This document shows, one piece after another, positions 42,918-50,348 of a DNA stretch of 64,000 bases. The notes beneath the pieces were generated by a model. That model was given only the letters and a program-made list of their open reading frames with translations. It ran no database searches and was not told where the DNA came from. Source of the stretch: Clostridia bacterium (GTDB lineage Bacteria > Bacillota > Clostridia > Oscillospirales > CAG-272); NCBI GenBank assembly GCA_017387685.1, contig JAFOEU010000032.1:1-64000 (forward strand), in the 5' to 3' direction. A program made the position numbers and the translations under genes. Each line of letters begins with the position of its first letter. The stretch's first letter is position 1.

Positions 42918-43895
42918 TCAGAAGCTTCTCTTCTTGGTGAAAGCAACTGCGATAGACATTGCCGCGAGAGCAACTGCGATAACGGTGAAGATACCGTCGC
43001 CGGTGGTGGGAGCCTCGGGAACTACGGGAGCGTCAGCTACGGGAGTCTTGAGGGTTACTACGGGGCGGAGTGCAGGATCAATGGGAGAGCCTGCCTTCTC
43101 CTCGGAGCGGTAGCAGAGTCTAACGAGCTCGTTATCCTTGGTGGAGGTGTAGGAGTAAACAACGGGAGTGGTGGAGTAGGTTCCGCCCTCGCCCTTAACG
43201 CCGTTTGCGAACACCCAGTTCTCGCCGTCCTTGGTCCAGGTGGAGAAAACGAGCGCGCTGTTGGAGCAGAATGCGGTGCCGTTCTTGTTGGTATCGGTGA
43301 AGGTCACCTTGCTTCCCGCCTTCTCTACAACGATAACGTCGGTGTAGGAGTAAGCGGAGCCGCTTGCAACGATCGAGCCGTCAGCCTTGACGTAGCCGAA
43401 GTTCCAGTTGGTATTTACCTTAACGCCGTCAACGAAGATCTCCTCGAACTCGGGAGTCATATCAGCCTTCTGCTCGGAGCGGTAGGTTACGCGGATAGCC
43501 TGATTATCCTCGGTGGTTACGAACTCATAGCTTCTGGAGGCAGCTACGGAGTAGCCGGGGATGTTGTTTGCCTCGAGGTCAAGCTCGTAGTCTGCGCCGT
43601 TCTGCTTCCAGAAGGAGAATACGTATGCCGCTGCGGAAGCATAGCCGGATGCATCGTCAGCGAAGGAGATGGTGGATCCTGCGGGACCCATGTCGATAAC
43701 GTCGGAGTAGGAGTAGCTGCCGCCGTTGGGGTTGAGAACGTTGACAAATCCGCCGCTGTTAGTGGAGGAGCCAACATATCCGAGCTGCCAATTGGTGGCA
43801 ACAACGGTTTCCTCGTAGGTCTCTGCGGAAGCGGTGAACGCGAATACCGAAAGAACCATTACGAGAGCGATTGCAATAGAAACGATCTTTTTCAT
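42918..43895 (-). CDS. Secreted surface protein with two tandem domains and a C-terminal anchor
   Basis: A 325-residue protein: a signal peptide (about 1-24, ending AFTASAE), then two homologous domains of about 115 residues. Each contains TNW..GYV, a YSYxDVI strand, a region ending in FSxWxxxG and a closing (R)xxYRSExKA. The C-terminus has APTTGD followed by a hydrophobic helix and KKRSF, which resembles a variant sortase signal. I do not recognise the repeat domain. It is monocistronic, with an almost perfect consensus promoter, suggesting high expression. Whether it is wall-anchored or membrane-held cannot be decided here. Confidence 0.75.
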   Translation of the reverse strand: MKKIVSIAIALVMVLSVFAFTASAETYEETVVATNWQLGYVGSSTNSGGFVNVLNPNGGSYSYSDVIDMGPAGSTISFADDASGYASAAAYVFSFWKQNGADYELDLEANNIPGYSVAASRSYEFVTTEDNQAIRVTYRSEQKADMTPEFEEIFVDGVKVNTNWNFGYVKADGSIVASGSAYSYTDVIVVEKAGSKVTFTDTNKNGTAFCSNSALVFSTWTKDGENWVFANGVKGEGGTYSTTPVVYSYTSTKDNELVRLCYRSEEKAGSPIDPALRPVVTLKTPVADAPVVPEAPTTGDGIFTVIAVALAAMSIAVAFTKKRSF

Positions 43896-43930
43896 TTGAT
43901 AAAATTCCTTTCTGAATTTCAGTTAAGATA

Positions 43931-43959
43931 ACTATACCACAAAATGAACGATTTGTCAA
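43931..43959 (-). promoter_or_regulatory. Near-consensus promoter of the surface protein gene
   Basis: Minus strand TTGACA (43959-43954), 17 bases, TATAGT (43936-43931) with TGG before it. This is among the best promoters in the window. Confidence 0.78.
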
Positions 43960-43970
43960 TACTTTTTTAC

Positions 43971-44002
43971 AAAAAAACAACACAGCGCGTGGCTGTGTTG
44001 TT
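43971..44002 (-). terminator. Terminator after the FAD enzyme gene
   Basis: AACAACACAGC / GCTGTGTTGTT (43976-43986 / 43992-44002), 11-base stem with a 5-base loop. A run of Ts follows in the minus direction. Confidence 0.88.
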
Positions 44003-44015
44003 TTCATTTATGAAA

Positions 44016-45860
44016 TTAATAAATTCTTACCTCGTAAACCTTGATCACGGGTGCGCCGTTGGTTGCGAGGACGTGGATCTTGACCTCGTCTGCTTCGGTG
44101 GGCTCTACGTCGCAGACTGCAAGGCGGAGATAGTTGCCGCGTACTTCCTTCTTGCCGACTTCCTTGCCGTCCTTATAAAGAACAACGTCGAAATCCTTGA
44201 GAAGCTCGGGAGCTACGCCTATTCTCTGCTGGGACTGTCTGTTTGCAGACATAGTTACACGGATGGGGTATGCGAAGTTGGAATCGGAGGTTACTCTTAC
44301 CTGGCTTACGGTCTTTGCGCCGTCAAGCTTGAGGGTAAGGGTTTCGCCGCCCTCGGAGATAGAATCGGTCATCCAAGCGTTGTGCTCTTCACCGATCTTT
44401 CTCGATACACCGTTGATAACCTTCTCGGGCTCGCCGCCTGCGATGAAGGAAGAAGCGGAAACTGTCGCGGTGAGTGCCATATCCTTTGCGTCCTCATTCT
44501 TATAAGGCAAGGGGAGATAGCCGTCTTCGCGGAGCATGATCTGCTGAAGCTCGGTGATGTGCTCGCCTACGCCGCGGGGATCGCAGCCGTACTTATCGCA
44601 GAGAGAAGCCGCAACACCGACAGCCTGACCGCCGTTTGCACAGCAAGAAATGATTCTTGTGGATGCAAGGCCGAGCTTGGTGGTGGAGATATTTCTTCCA
44701 GCCATAAAGAGGTTCTTGATATTCTTGGAGTAGTAGCAGCGGTAAGGAACGGTATAGATACCCTCGAAGTGGTTGCAATCGGAGGGGAGAATGTCGAAGT
44801 CAAGAAGACCGTGGGGAGCGTGAAGGTCTACGCACCAGCCTGCGTGGATAACTGCGTCTTCAAATACTCTGTGATCGAGAATATCATTCTCGTTGAGCAT
44901 ATAGTCGCCCATAAGTCTGCGGCTCTCGCGCATTCCGGGGAGTGCGCCGACCCAGATAAGCTCGAAGTTATCTGCTCCGTGCTCGCCGCCGTTCTTGATG
45001 TGATCCCAAAGACCGTACGCATAAGCGTAGAGATCGTCACGGATCTTTTCATAGTCCTCGATGATGTCCTCACCGTCGCCCATAAGCTCGAGCCACCAGT
45101 AGCCGTAGTCAACTGCCGCGCAGGAGTTAGCGGAAAGTCGGAGCCACTCCTCGGGGTCGGGAGCCATAGAAGCATCGACCTTCATAGTCTTGGAGTGAAC
45201 TCTGTAACGGAGCTGATGCTCGGTGAGGTGCTTTGCGAAAGGAGGAGGAGTGAACTTAACGGGCTTGCCGGTGTCGACAGCCTTCATAAGGATGGTATTA
45301 CCCATTCTCTCGTTGTTAGCCTCTGCGGGAGCGTGGGGCTCGCCGGTCTCAGCCTTGGATTCACTTCCCTGTCTGAACTCTGCGCCTGCGAAGTAGCCGA
45401 GTGTACCGTTACCGGTGCAGTCAGCGAAGATGGGAGCGGTGATGCGGAGACGGAGCTCTGTGGTCTCCTGGAAGCACTTGATCGCTACGATGCGGTCGTC
45501 CTCAACCTCGCAATCGTACATTGCGGTGTTGAAATATGTAGTAAGATTGGGTTCTTCCTTTGCCTTACGGAAAAGGACCATATCCCAAGTGGAATAGCTG
45601 AAGGAATCGTTTACAGCCTTGTTCTCAAGCATAAGCTCGTAAACAAGTCCGCTCTCTGCATAGTCGGGCTGACGAAGGCTCTGGTCTGCGCCCGAAATGT
45701 GAATTCTGATCTCGCTGGATGCGTTGCCGCCGAGTACGGGACGCGCGTGGATGAGCGCAGTCTTAACGCCCTCACGAGCTGCCGCGATAGCAGCACAAAG
45801 TCCGGACATACCTCCACCGACAACGACAAAGGAATAATGTTCTTCTCTGAATCTTTTCAT
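44016..45860 (-). CDS. FAD-dependent oxidoreductase with C-terminal beta-sandwich domain
   Basis: A 614-residue protein. The N-terminal FAD-binding Rossmann motif is VVVGGGMSGLCAA (about 12-24), followed by GGNASSEIRIH, both typical of the FAD_oxidored family (pfam12831) often seen in carbohydrate-use loci. Residues from about 450 to the end look like a discoidin/galactose-binding domain. No signal peptide is seen, so it is cytoplasmic. The substrate is unknown. The ATG at 45860 has GGAGG eleven bases upstream; an ATG ten codons earlier has none. It is monocistronic, with its own promoter. Confidence 0.8.
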   Translation of the reverse strand: MKRFREEHYSFVVVGGGMSGLCAAIAAAREGVKTALIHARPVLGGNASSEIRIHISGADQSLRQPDYAESGLVYELMLENKAVNDSFSYSTWDMVLFRKAKEEPNLTTYFNTAMYDCEVEDDRIVAIKCFQETTELRLRITAPIFADCTGNGTLGYFAGAEFRQGSESKAETGEPHAPAEANNERMGNTILMKAVDTGKPVKFTPPPFAKHLTEHQLRYRVHSKTMKVDASMAPDPEEWLRLSANSCAAVDYGYWWLELMGDGEDIIEDYEKIRDDLYAYAYGLWDHIKNGGEHGADNFELIWVGALPGMRESRRLMGDYMLNENDILDHRVFEDAVIHAGWCVDLHAPHGLLDFDILPSDCNHFEGIYTVPYRCYYSKNIKNLFMAGRNISTTKLGLASTRIISCCANGGQAVGVAASLCDKYGCDPRGVGEHITELQQIMLREDGYLPLPYKNEDAKDMALTATVSASSFIAGGEPEKVINGVSRKIGEEHNAWMTDSISEGGETLTLKLDGAKTVSQVRVTSDSNFAYPIRVTMSANRQSQQRIGVAPELLKDFDVVLYKDGKEVGKKEVRGNYLRLAVCDVEPTEADEVKIHVLATNGAPVIKVYEVRIY

Positions 45861-45898
45861 TTTTGGTAAATCCTCCAAAGATTTTTTCATACGGATTT

Positions 45899-45927
45899 AT
45901 TATACAATATTTTTTGCAAAAGGTCAA
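45899..45927 (-). promoter_or_regulatory. Sigma-A promoter of the FAD oxidoreductase gene
   Basis: Minus strand TTGACC (45927-45922), 17 bases, TATAAT (45904-45899). Confidence 0.75.
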
Positions 45928-45998
45928 GCCTTTTTTGTTCTCGCTCCTCAAAATAACCGTAAACTTTCAAAAATTTCAAACAAAATTCAAATTTACTC

Positions 45999-46027
45999 TT
46001 GACACGGAGCACAAATAGTTCTATAAT
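45999..46027 (+). promoter_or_regulatory. Consensus sigma-A promoter of mscL
   Basis: TTGACA (45999-46004), 17 bases, TATAAT (46022-46027): both hexamers match consensus exactly. Confidence 0.85.
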
Positions 46028-46062
46028 TATATCAACTTACTGTTTATGCCGGAGGTTTAATT

Positions 46063-46599
46063 ATGGCAAAGAAGAAGAGCACCTTTGGTGCGGATTTCAA
46101 AAAGTTTATCTCCCGCGGTAACGTGGTAGATATGGCAGTCGGCGTTGTTGTCGGCGGCGCATTCAGCAAGATCGTAACCGGTTTTGTCAACTACATCATC
46201 AACCCCTTCGTAGGCATCTTCCTCAAGAGCGGCAGCCTTGACTCGATCAAGACCGTTATCACTCCCGAAGAGCTTGATCCCGCTACCGGCGAGGTTCTTG
46301 TTAAAGAAGTAGCTATCCTTTGGGGTACTTGGGCACAGACCATCATCGACTTCCTTATCATCGCTTTCTGTATTTTCTGCTGTGTAAGAATCATCAACAA
46401 GATCAAGGATAAGGCAAACGAGAAGGAAGCTCTTGCAAAGGCTGAGGCTGATGCTGCCGCTAAGAAGGCTGCTGACGAGAAGGCCGCTGCTGACGCTGAG
46501 GCTGCAAAGGCTAAGGCTGAGGAGGAGGCTGCATTCCGCGCTTCCATCATGAAGCAGACCGAGCTTCTTGCTGAGATCAGCAAGTCTCTTAAGAAGTAA
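46063..46599 (+). CDS. mscL: Large-conductance mechanosensitive channel, long C-terminal tail
   Basis: MscL opens under membrane tension to release solutes during osmotic downshock. The N-terminal helix and first transmembrane segment (FKKFISRGNVVDMAVGVVVG) and the second (about 88-108, TIIDFLIIAFCIFCCVRI) match the family. The protein has 178 residues, whereas typical MscL is about 130-150. The extra length is an Ala/Lys/Glu-rich stretch (about 118-165) predicted to be a coiled coil. GGAGG lies seven bases before the ATG. Confidence 0.95.
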   Translation: MAKKKSTFGADFKKFISRGNVVDMAVGVVVGGAFSKIVTGFVNYIINPFVGIFLKSGSLDSIKTVITPEELDPATGEVLVKEVAILWGTWAQTIIDFLIIAFCIFCCVRIINKIKDKANEKEALAKAEADAAAKKAADEKAAADAEAAKAKAEEEAAFRASIMKQTELLAEISKSLKK

Positions 46600-46611
46600 T
46601 TTTCACCTACC

Positions 46612-46633
46612 GGGACGGCTTAATCGCCGTCCC
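46612..46633. repeat. Perfect intergenic hairpin, possible REP-like element
   Basis: GGGACGGC TTAATC GCCGTCCC (8-base stem, 6-base loop) lies between mscL and the next gene. No U-tract follows, so it is not a standard terminator. GGGACGGC-type dyads followed by TACG resemble dispersed palindromic repeats I associate with Clostridia genomes, from memory. Confidence 0.5.
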
Positions 46634-46656
46634 TACGCATTACCCGGAGGTTTAAT

Positions 46657-47106
46657 ATGAAAAACAAAACTCCATTCCGCGAGCGTATTTGGCAGTTTAT
46701 GCAGGGCAGAAACGGCGTTGACGCTCTTTATAATTTTTTGATCATCATCTGCTTCCTTCTTATAATCGTGAATTTCTTTCTCACGGGTATACCGAAGCTA
46801 ATCGTAAGCGTCATCTATCTCGCGGTCGTTTCTTGGGCATTTTTCAGATATTTGTCGAAAAATCTCTATAAAAGACGTAAAGAAAACGCAGACTTTCTTC
46901 GTTTTATTAAAAAAATTACCGCATTTTTCCGTCTGCAGCGCGATCGCATACGCGACAGAAAAACTCACGTTTACCGCCGCTGTCCGAAATGCAAGAACGT
47001 TTTGCGTCTGCCCAAAAAGGCGGGTAAGCATAACGTTTGCTGCCCCTGCTGTTCGCACAGATTCGGCGTTTATATTACGGGATTTGCAAAAAAGAAAGAT
47101 AAGTAA
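46657..47106 (+). CDS. Small membrane protein with C-terminal zinc ribbon
   Basis: A 149-residue protein: two transmembrane helices (about 22-42 and 46-66), a basic stretch, then a four-cysteine zinc ribbon (RCPKCKNVLRLP ... CCPCCSHRF, about 108-138). Function is unknown; the layout suggests a membrane-bound RNA- or protein-binding module. GGAGG lies seven bases before the ATG. It follows mscL by 57 bases containing a hairpin and is followed by a strong terminator. Confidence 0.7.
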   Translation: MKNKTPFRERIWQFMQGRNGVDALYNFLIIICFLLIIVNFFLTGIPKLIVSVIYLAVVSWAFFRYLSKNLYKRRKENADFLRFIKKITAFFRLQRDRIRDRKTHVYRRCPKCKNVLRLPKKAGKHNVCCPCCSHRFGVYITGFAKKKDK

Positions 47107-47141
47107 AATAAAGCCAAGGATTTTCGTCCTTGGCTTTATTT
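47106..47141. terminator. Bidirectional terminator
   Basis: AAATAAAGCCAAGGA / TCCTTGGCTTTATTT, 15-base perfect stem with a 6-base loop between convergent genes. Confidence 0.9.
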
Positions 47142-48199
47142 TATACCGTGTGAATTCCCCGCTCGGCGTGCGCGTGCGGAAGATCAAGGCAATAGCGTTT
47201 TGCATTCCGTCGCTTGAAAAATTCAATTGCTTCGTCGCGGAAAAGAGCATATGTCAATGCATCATCGTCCTGCTCGGACCACGCGGCGATCTTATCCTCG
47301 ATAGCATCGAGCTCCGGGGGCAGAATATCTGCGGGACGGACAAGAATGAGCGGTTCACCGCCACATAGCTCCGTAACAAGCTCCGTCGATATCGGACAAG
47401 GGGTTCTGCCGTATTTGCCGAGGAGCAGATTCTTGAAGCGCGGAGAAACTTCCGTATACGGTGCTTTGCCGTAGTCATTCGTAGCCTGCTCCAGAACGAT
47501 ATCGCTGATAAAGCTGTAAAGAGGCGGAGATCCAGCATCCTCGCGGATTTTTTCCGCATTGTCGGATAATTCTGATGGAATGGCATCGAGAATCTCGTTT
47601 TCAAAGAAATCCGCACCCGCATCGAGTGCTATTTCGGAAATCACGGGATAAGTGCCTGAAACACCGAGCGGGAGATTTACTGCTTCTTTAATCGCTTTTA
47701 CGGTGTCGCGGCAGGAAAAATCATCCGACATTGAGAAGATCCAGATTCCGTCGGCACCGAGTGCCGAAAGCTGTGCGGCGTAGCCTGCAAAGAACGCGGG
47801 CGAGTACGCGGAATTTTTCGAATAAACCATACCCGCATATACCTTCGCGCCGCATCTTTTCGCGGCAGTGATTGCAGTTTGCAGATTGCGCGGATCGTTG
47901 AGGGGATCGTATATCCTGAACTCGGAAATTCCGTTTTCGAACGCCTTGGCTACGAACGCCTCGACAATATCGTCGGATAATATCCTATCGGATACAAGGC
48001 ATTGCCCCGCAAGAGTCAGGGCAAGCGGGGTATGCGTCATTTCTGCACGAATCGCGCGGAGCAGATCCCACGGATCGTAATCAAGCTCGGAAAAGCAGAC
48101 GCGAGTCACATCTATCACTGCATACGGAAGATAATTAAGCTCGCCGAGCATATCGAGCTCCGCGTATCCGAGCGTGATAAATTCTTTATAAGCATCCAT
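47141..48199 (-). CDS. OadA-like (carboxyltransferase-fold) protein lacking catalytic residues
   Basis: A 352-residue protein that aligns by eye with the carboxyltransferase domain of oxaloacetate decarboxylase alpha / pyruvate carboxylase. Shared blocks are DPWDLLRAIRAEM, DPLNDPRNLQTAI and the C-terminal RPADILPPELDAIED. The active-site positions are lost: RDAHQ at the start reads DVTRVCF, RGQN reads AGQC, the IKDMAG lysine region reads IFSMSD, and the metal-binding HxH (HCHATTG) reads GVSGTYP. No biotinyl domain is attached. It is the last gene of an operon with a biotin-carrier stub, an OadG-like protein and a PccB-like protein. It may be a structural or regulatory pseudoenzyme. Confidence 0.75.
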   Translation of the reverse strand: MDAYKEFITLGYAELDMLGELNYLPYAVIDVTRVCFSELDYDPWDLLRAIRAEMTHTPLALTLAGQCLVSDRILSDDIVEAFVAKAFENGISEFRIYDPLNDPRNLQTAITAAKRCGAKVYAGMVYSKNSAYSPAFFAGYAAQLSALGADGIWIFSMSDDFSCRDTVKAIKEAVNLPLGVSGTYPVISEIALDAGADFFENEILDAIPSELSDNAEKIREDAGSPPLYSFISDIVLEQATNDYGKAPYTEVSPRFKNLLLGKYGRTPCPISTELVTELCGGEPLILVRPADILPPELDAIEDKIAAWSEQDDDALTYALFRDEAIEFFKRRNAKRYCLDLPHAHAERGIHTV

Positions 48200-48202
48200 A
48201 AC

Positions 48203-48331
48203 TTATTTTTCTTCTGCTTTCTCTTCCTTTTTCTCGGAGGCTTCGCCTTCTTTTGCGGACTCTTCCTCTTTGATCTCTTCAATTTCAACGACGTATTCCT
48301 TGCCGTTTACCTTTACTTTAAATTTTCTCAT
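48203..48331 (-). CDS. 42-residue stub of a biotin carboxyl carrier protein
   Basis: The sequence starts MRKFKVKVNGKEYVVEIEEI, the characteristic first strands of the carrier subunit of biotin-dependent decarboxylases. It then ends in an acidic/lysine tail (KEEESAKEGEASEKK...) and a stop. The Ala/Pro linker and the biotinyl domain with its MKM lysine are absent. GAGG lies before the ATG and overlaps the upstream stop (TGAGG); the stop is three bases before the OadA-like start. The frame is tidy and tightly packed, so it looks like a maintained small gene rather than random decay, but a truncated remnant cannot be excluded. Confidence 0.7.
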   Translation of the reverse strand: MRKFKVKVNGKEYVVEIEEIKEEESAKEGEASEKKEEKAEEK

Positions 48332-48339
48332 TTTACACC

Positions 48340-48642
48340 TCAGCCTATGCGGCGGTTATTTGTTCTTTTGAATGCTACTACGCGGAAAGCGGGGGCTTCT
48401 TCTCTGCCCTCGGATTTTGCTTCTTCCTCTAAAATAATTGCGATCGCGGCTGTGATGGCGGCGACTTCCTCGGAAGGATCTTCTTCTGAAAAGGCACATT
48501 GGTTTACGGCAATTTGCTTTCTTTCGATCCATTTACGCAGATATGCAAGACCGATATAAAGAGCCGCGACGACTATAACGCCGATGATCACGAAAAGCAC
48601 AGAGCCGTTCTGTGTGGGCTCGGAATTAAGTAAAAAGTTCAT
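48340..48642 (-). CDS. OadG/MmdD-like small membrane subunit
   Basis: A 100-residue protein with one N-terminal transmembrane helix (about 14-36) and a charged cytoplasmic part (RKWIERKQIAVNQ, EEDPSEEVAAITAAIA, RVVAFKRTNNRR). The short helix-plus-acidic layout with EEVAAITAAIA matches OadG/gamma-delta subunits that hold decarboxylase complexes at the membrane. GAGG lies before the ATG. It sits four bases after the PccB-like gene and overlaps the ribosome site of the carrier stub. Confidence 0.75.
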   Translation of the reverse strand: MNFLLNSEPTQNGSVLFVIIGVIVVAALYIGLAYLRKWIERKQIAVNQCAFSEEDPSEEVAAITAAIAIILEEEAKSEGREEAPAFRVVAFKRTNNRRIG

Positions 48643-48646
48643 CGTC

Positions 48647-50107
48647 TTACCTCTTTTTGCGCACGGGAGGAGTGTTCCTTTTGCCGAGCAGCATATGAAG
48701 CGCGGAAATAACGCGAGGACGAAGCTCGGAGGGAGTCAGGATATCGTCGATCTCACCGCAGAGCGCGGCATCGTTTGGTGAAGCGAGCTTTTCGCGCCAT
48801 TCGATCTCAAGCATTTCGCGGCTTGCTGTGAGGTCATTCTGTTTGATGCGCTCGCTCCAGACGAAGGCAACCGATGCCTCGGGCGAAAGCGCGCTGATAC
48901 AGGAGTCGGTCAGCGCGAACGCAATATCCGCGCCGATGGATTTTGATGCCATATAGACGAACCCAACGCCGTAGGCTCTGCCGATGACGGAGGTTATCTT
49001 CGGATTTGATGAGAACGCAAACGCATCCGTCATAGCCGCCGCACTTTCGAGGTAGAAGGCGTTTTCAGTGACGGAATTGTCAAATCCGGGACAATCGACG
49101 AAGGAGAGCATCGGCATGCCGAAGGAATCGGCAAATTTTTGAATTTTGGTGATAACGCGGCAAGCGGCGGGAGTGAGTGCACCATCCTTATGCGCGCGCT
49201 CCGATGCCATAAAAGCGCATCCAACACCGCCAACGGAGGCAAATCCTACAGCTATTTCGGGTGAGTATTCGGCAAAAAGACGGATATAATTCTTCTTATC
49301 CGAGATCTCCGCGACGAGCGCTTCACCGCAGAGTGATCGGAGATCGGGCGCGCGTTGGAGTTCAAACTCGGGAATATCAAAGTCTACGGCAGTTCCCTCG
49401 GTATTGTTCGAGGGAATAAAACCGATCAGACTGCGGGCATAGCGGTAAAGTTCGGCTTCATCCTCGGCTTCATAAGCTGAAACGCCATCGGGCGCGGGGA
49501 ATGTTTTCGTTCCGTTGACAAAAGGTGCGACGGCGTAGATCTCTGACGATTCCTTTACGGAAATAAGGAAATCAAACGATGATGCGAGTACAGCGTGTGT
49601 GCCGCCGCAGACGCCGGGAACCAGAGCGATACGCGGAACGATACCGACTGCGGAGCTGTTTGCCGCGGCGGTCCTGCCGAGTGCGGAGAGCATTTTCGCG
49701 CCCTCGTAGATATACGCGCCGTCCGAGTCGAAGATGCCAACGATGGGCGCACCGTTTCGCAGAGCCATAGAGTAAAGATCGCAGATTAGCTTGCCCGAGG
49801 TCGCATCAAACGCGCCGTTCATCCTTGCGCGGTCCTGCGCGAATGCGTAAACGAGTCTTCCGCCGACCGCACCGTAGCCGCAGATAACGCCCGCCGCCTC
49901 GTCGGGATCGGACGAGCGATTCATATATGCGCCGATGCGCGAGAAGGTTCCGTGGTCGAAAAGCGCGGTAAGGCGAGCCATAGCGGTAAATTCGCCCGTG
50001 CTTTGGACAGCCGCAGAAACGTCGATCTCGCGGAGCATTTCGGTCAGCTTCTCCGCCGTCATAGCACGGCGCAAGCTTTTATTTTTTTCTTTAGAGTTGT
50101 TATCCAT
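48647..50107 (-). CDS. Acyl-CoA carboxyltransferase-like protein (PccB/MmdA family, divergent)
   Basis: A 486-residue crotonase-fold protein with the two halves of PccB/MmdA carboxyltransferases. The C-terminal half is close to canonical (VDCPGF, GRAYGVGFVYM, SKSIGADIAFA, SPEASVAFVW). The N-terminal half is altered: SGGARIQEG reads SDGAYIYEG, and GPCAGGA reads GVCGGTHA. Whether it still transfers carboxyl groups is uncertain. GGAGA is upstream of the ATG. It is the first gene of the four-gene operon and has a clear promoter at 50139-50167. No MmdB/OadB sodium-pump subunit is adjacent. Confidence 0.82.
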   Translation of the reverse strand: MDNNSKEKNKSLRRAMTAEKLTEMLREIDVSAAVQSTGEFTAMARLTALFDHGTFSRIGAYMNRSSDPDEAAGVICGYGAVGGRLVYAFAQDRARMNGAFDATSGKLICDLYSMALRNGAPIVGIFDSDGAYIYEGAKMLSALGRTAAANSSAVGIVPRIALVPGVCGGTHAVLASSFDFLISVKESSEIYAVAPFVNGTKTFPAPDGVSAYEAEDEAELYRYARSLIGFIPSNNTEGTAVDFDIPEFELQRAPDLRSLCGEALVAEISDKKNYIRLFAEYSPEIAVGFASVGGVGCAFMASERAHKDGALTPAACRVITKIQKFADSFGMPMLSFVDCPGFDNSVTENAFYLESAAAMTDAFAFSSNPKITSVIGRAYGVGFVYMASKSIGADIAFALTDSCISALSPEASVAFVWSERIKQNDLTASREMLEIEWREKLASPNDAALCGEIDDILTPSELRPRVISALHMLLGKRNTPPVRKKR

Positions 50108-50138
50108 AGATATATCTCCAAATTCTGATATTCAATTA

Positions 50139-50167
50139 ATTATACCATAAATTCCTCTTTTTTACAA
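50139..50167 (-). promoter_or_regulatory. Promoter of the carboxyltransferase-like operon
   Basis: Minus strand TTGTAA (50167-50162), 17 bases, extended -10 TGGTATAAT (hexamer 50144-50139). Confidence 0.72.
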
Positions 50168-50186
50168 TAGGGATTTTAATTTCCGA

Positions 50187-50215
50187 TTGAAAAGGCGCAA
50201 GAAATGTGGTATAAT
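50187..50215 (+). promoter_or_regulatory. Promoter of the XRE membrane regulator
   Basis: TTGAAA (50187-50192), 17 bases, extended -10 TGGTATAAT (hexamer 50210-50215). Predicted leader of about 125 bases. Confidence 0.75.
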
Positions 50216-50221
50216 AGGGTA

Positions 50222-50348
50222 AAATCCGCAAATTCTCGCATTCCGAGAGTAATTCTCGGTATGATGGGTGGACTTTTCTCTGACAAAATGGTAGAATGTA
50301 GCCACAGCCAAGCCGGCACGGCTGATTCAAACCTTATGGAGGTACGTT
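50222..50348 (+). other. Structured leader of the XRE gene, class unknown
   Basis: The leader holds a hairpin CCGAGA GTAAT TCTCGG (50243-50259) and a second, AGCCG GCA CGGCT, nearer the gene. It matches no riboswitch consensus I can recall, and no terminator or alternative pairing is obvious. It could also hold a short upstream reading frame. Confidence 0.35.

Noticed and set aside
43944..45869. Long plus-strand open frame opposite the FAD oxidoreductase
   Set aside because: Shadow frame; it begins inside the surface-protein promoter region and crosses a terminator. No domain is visible.
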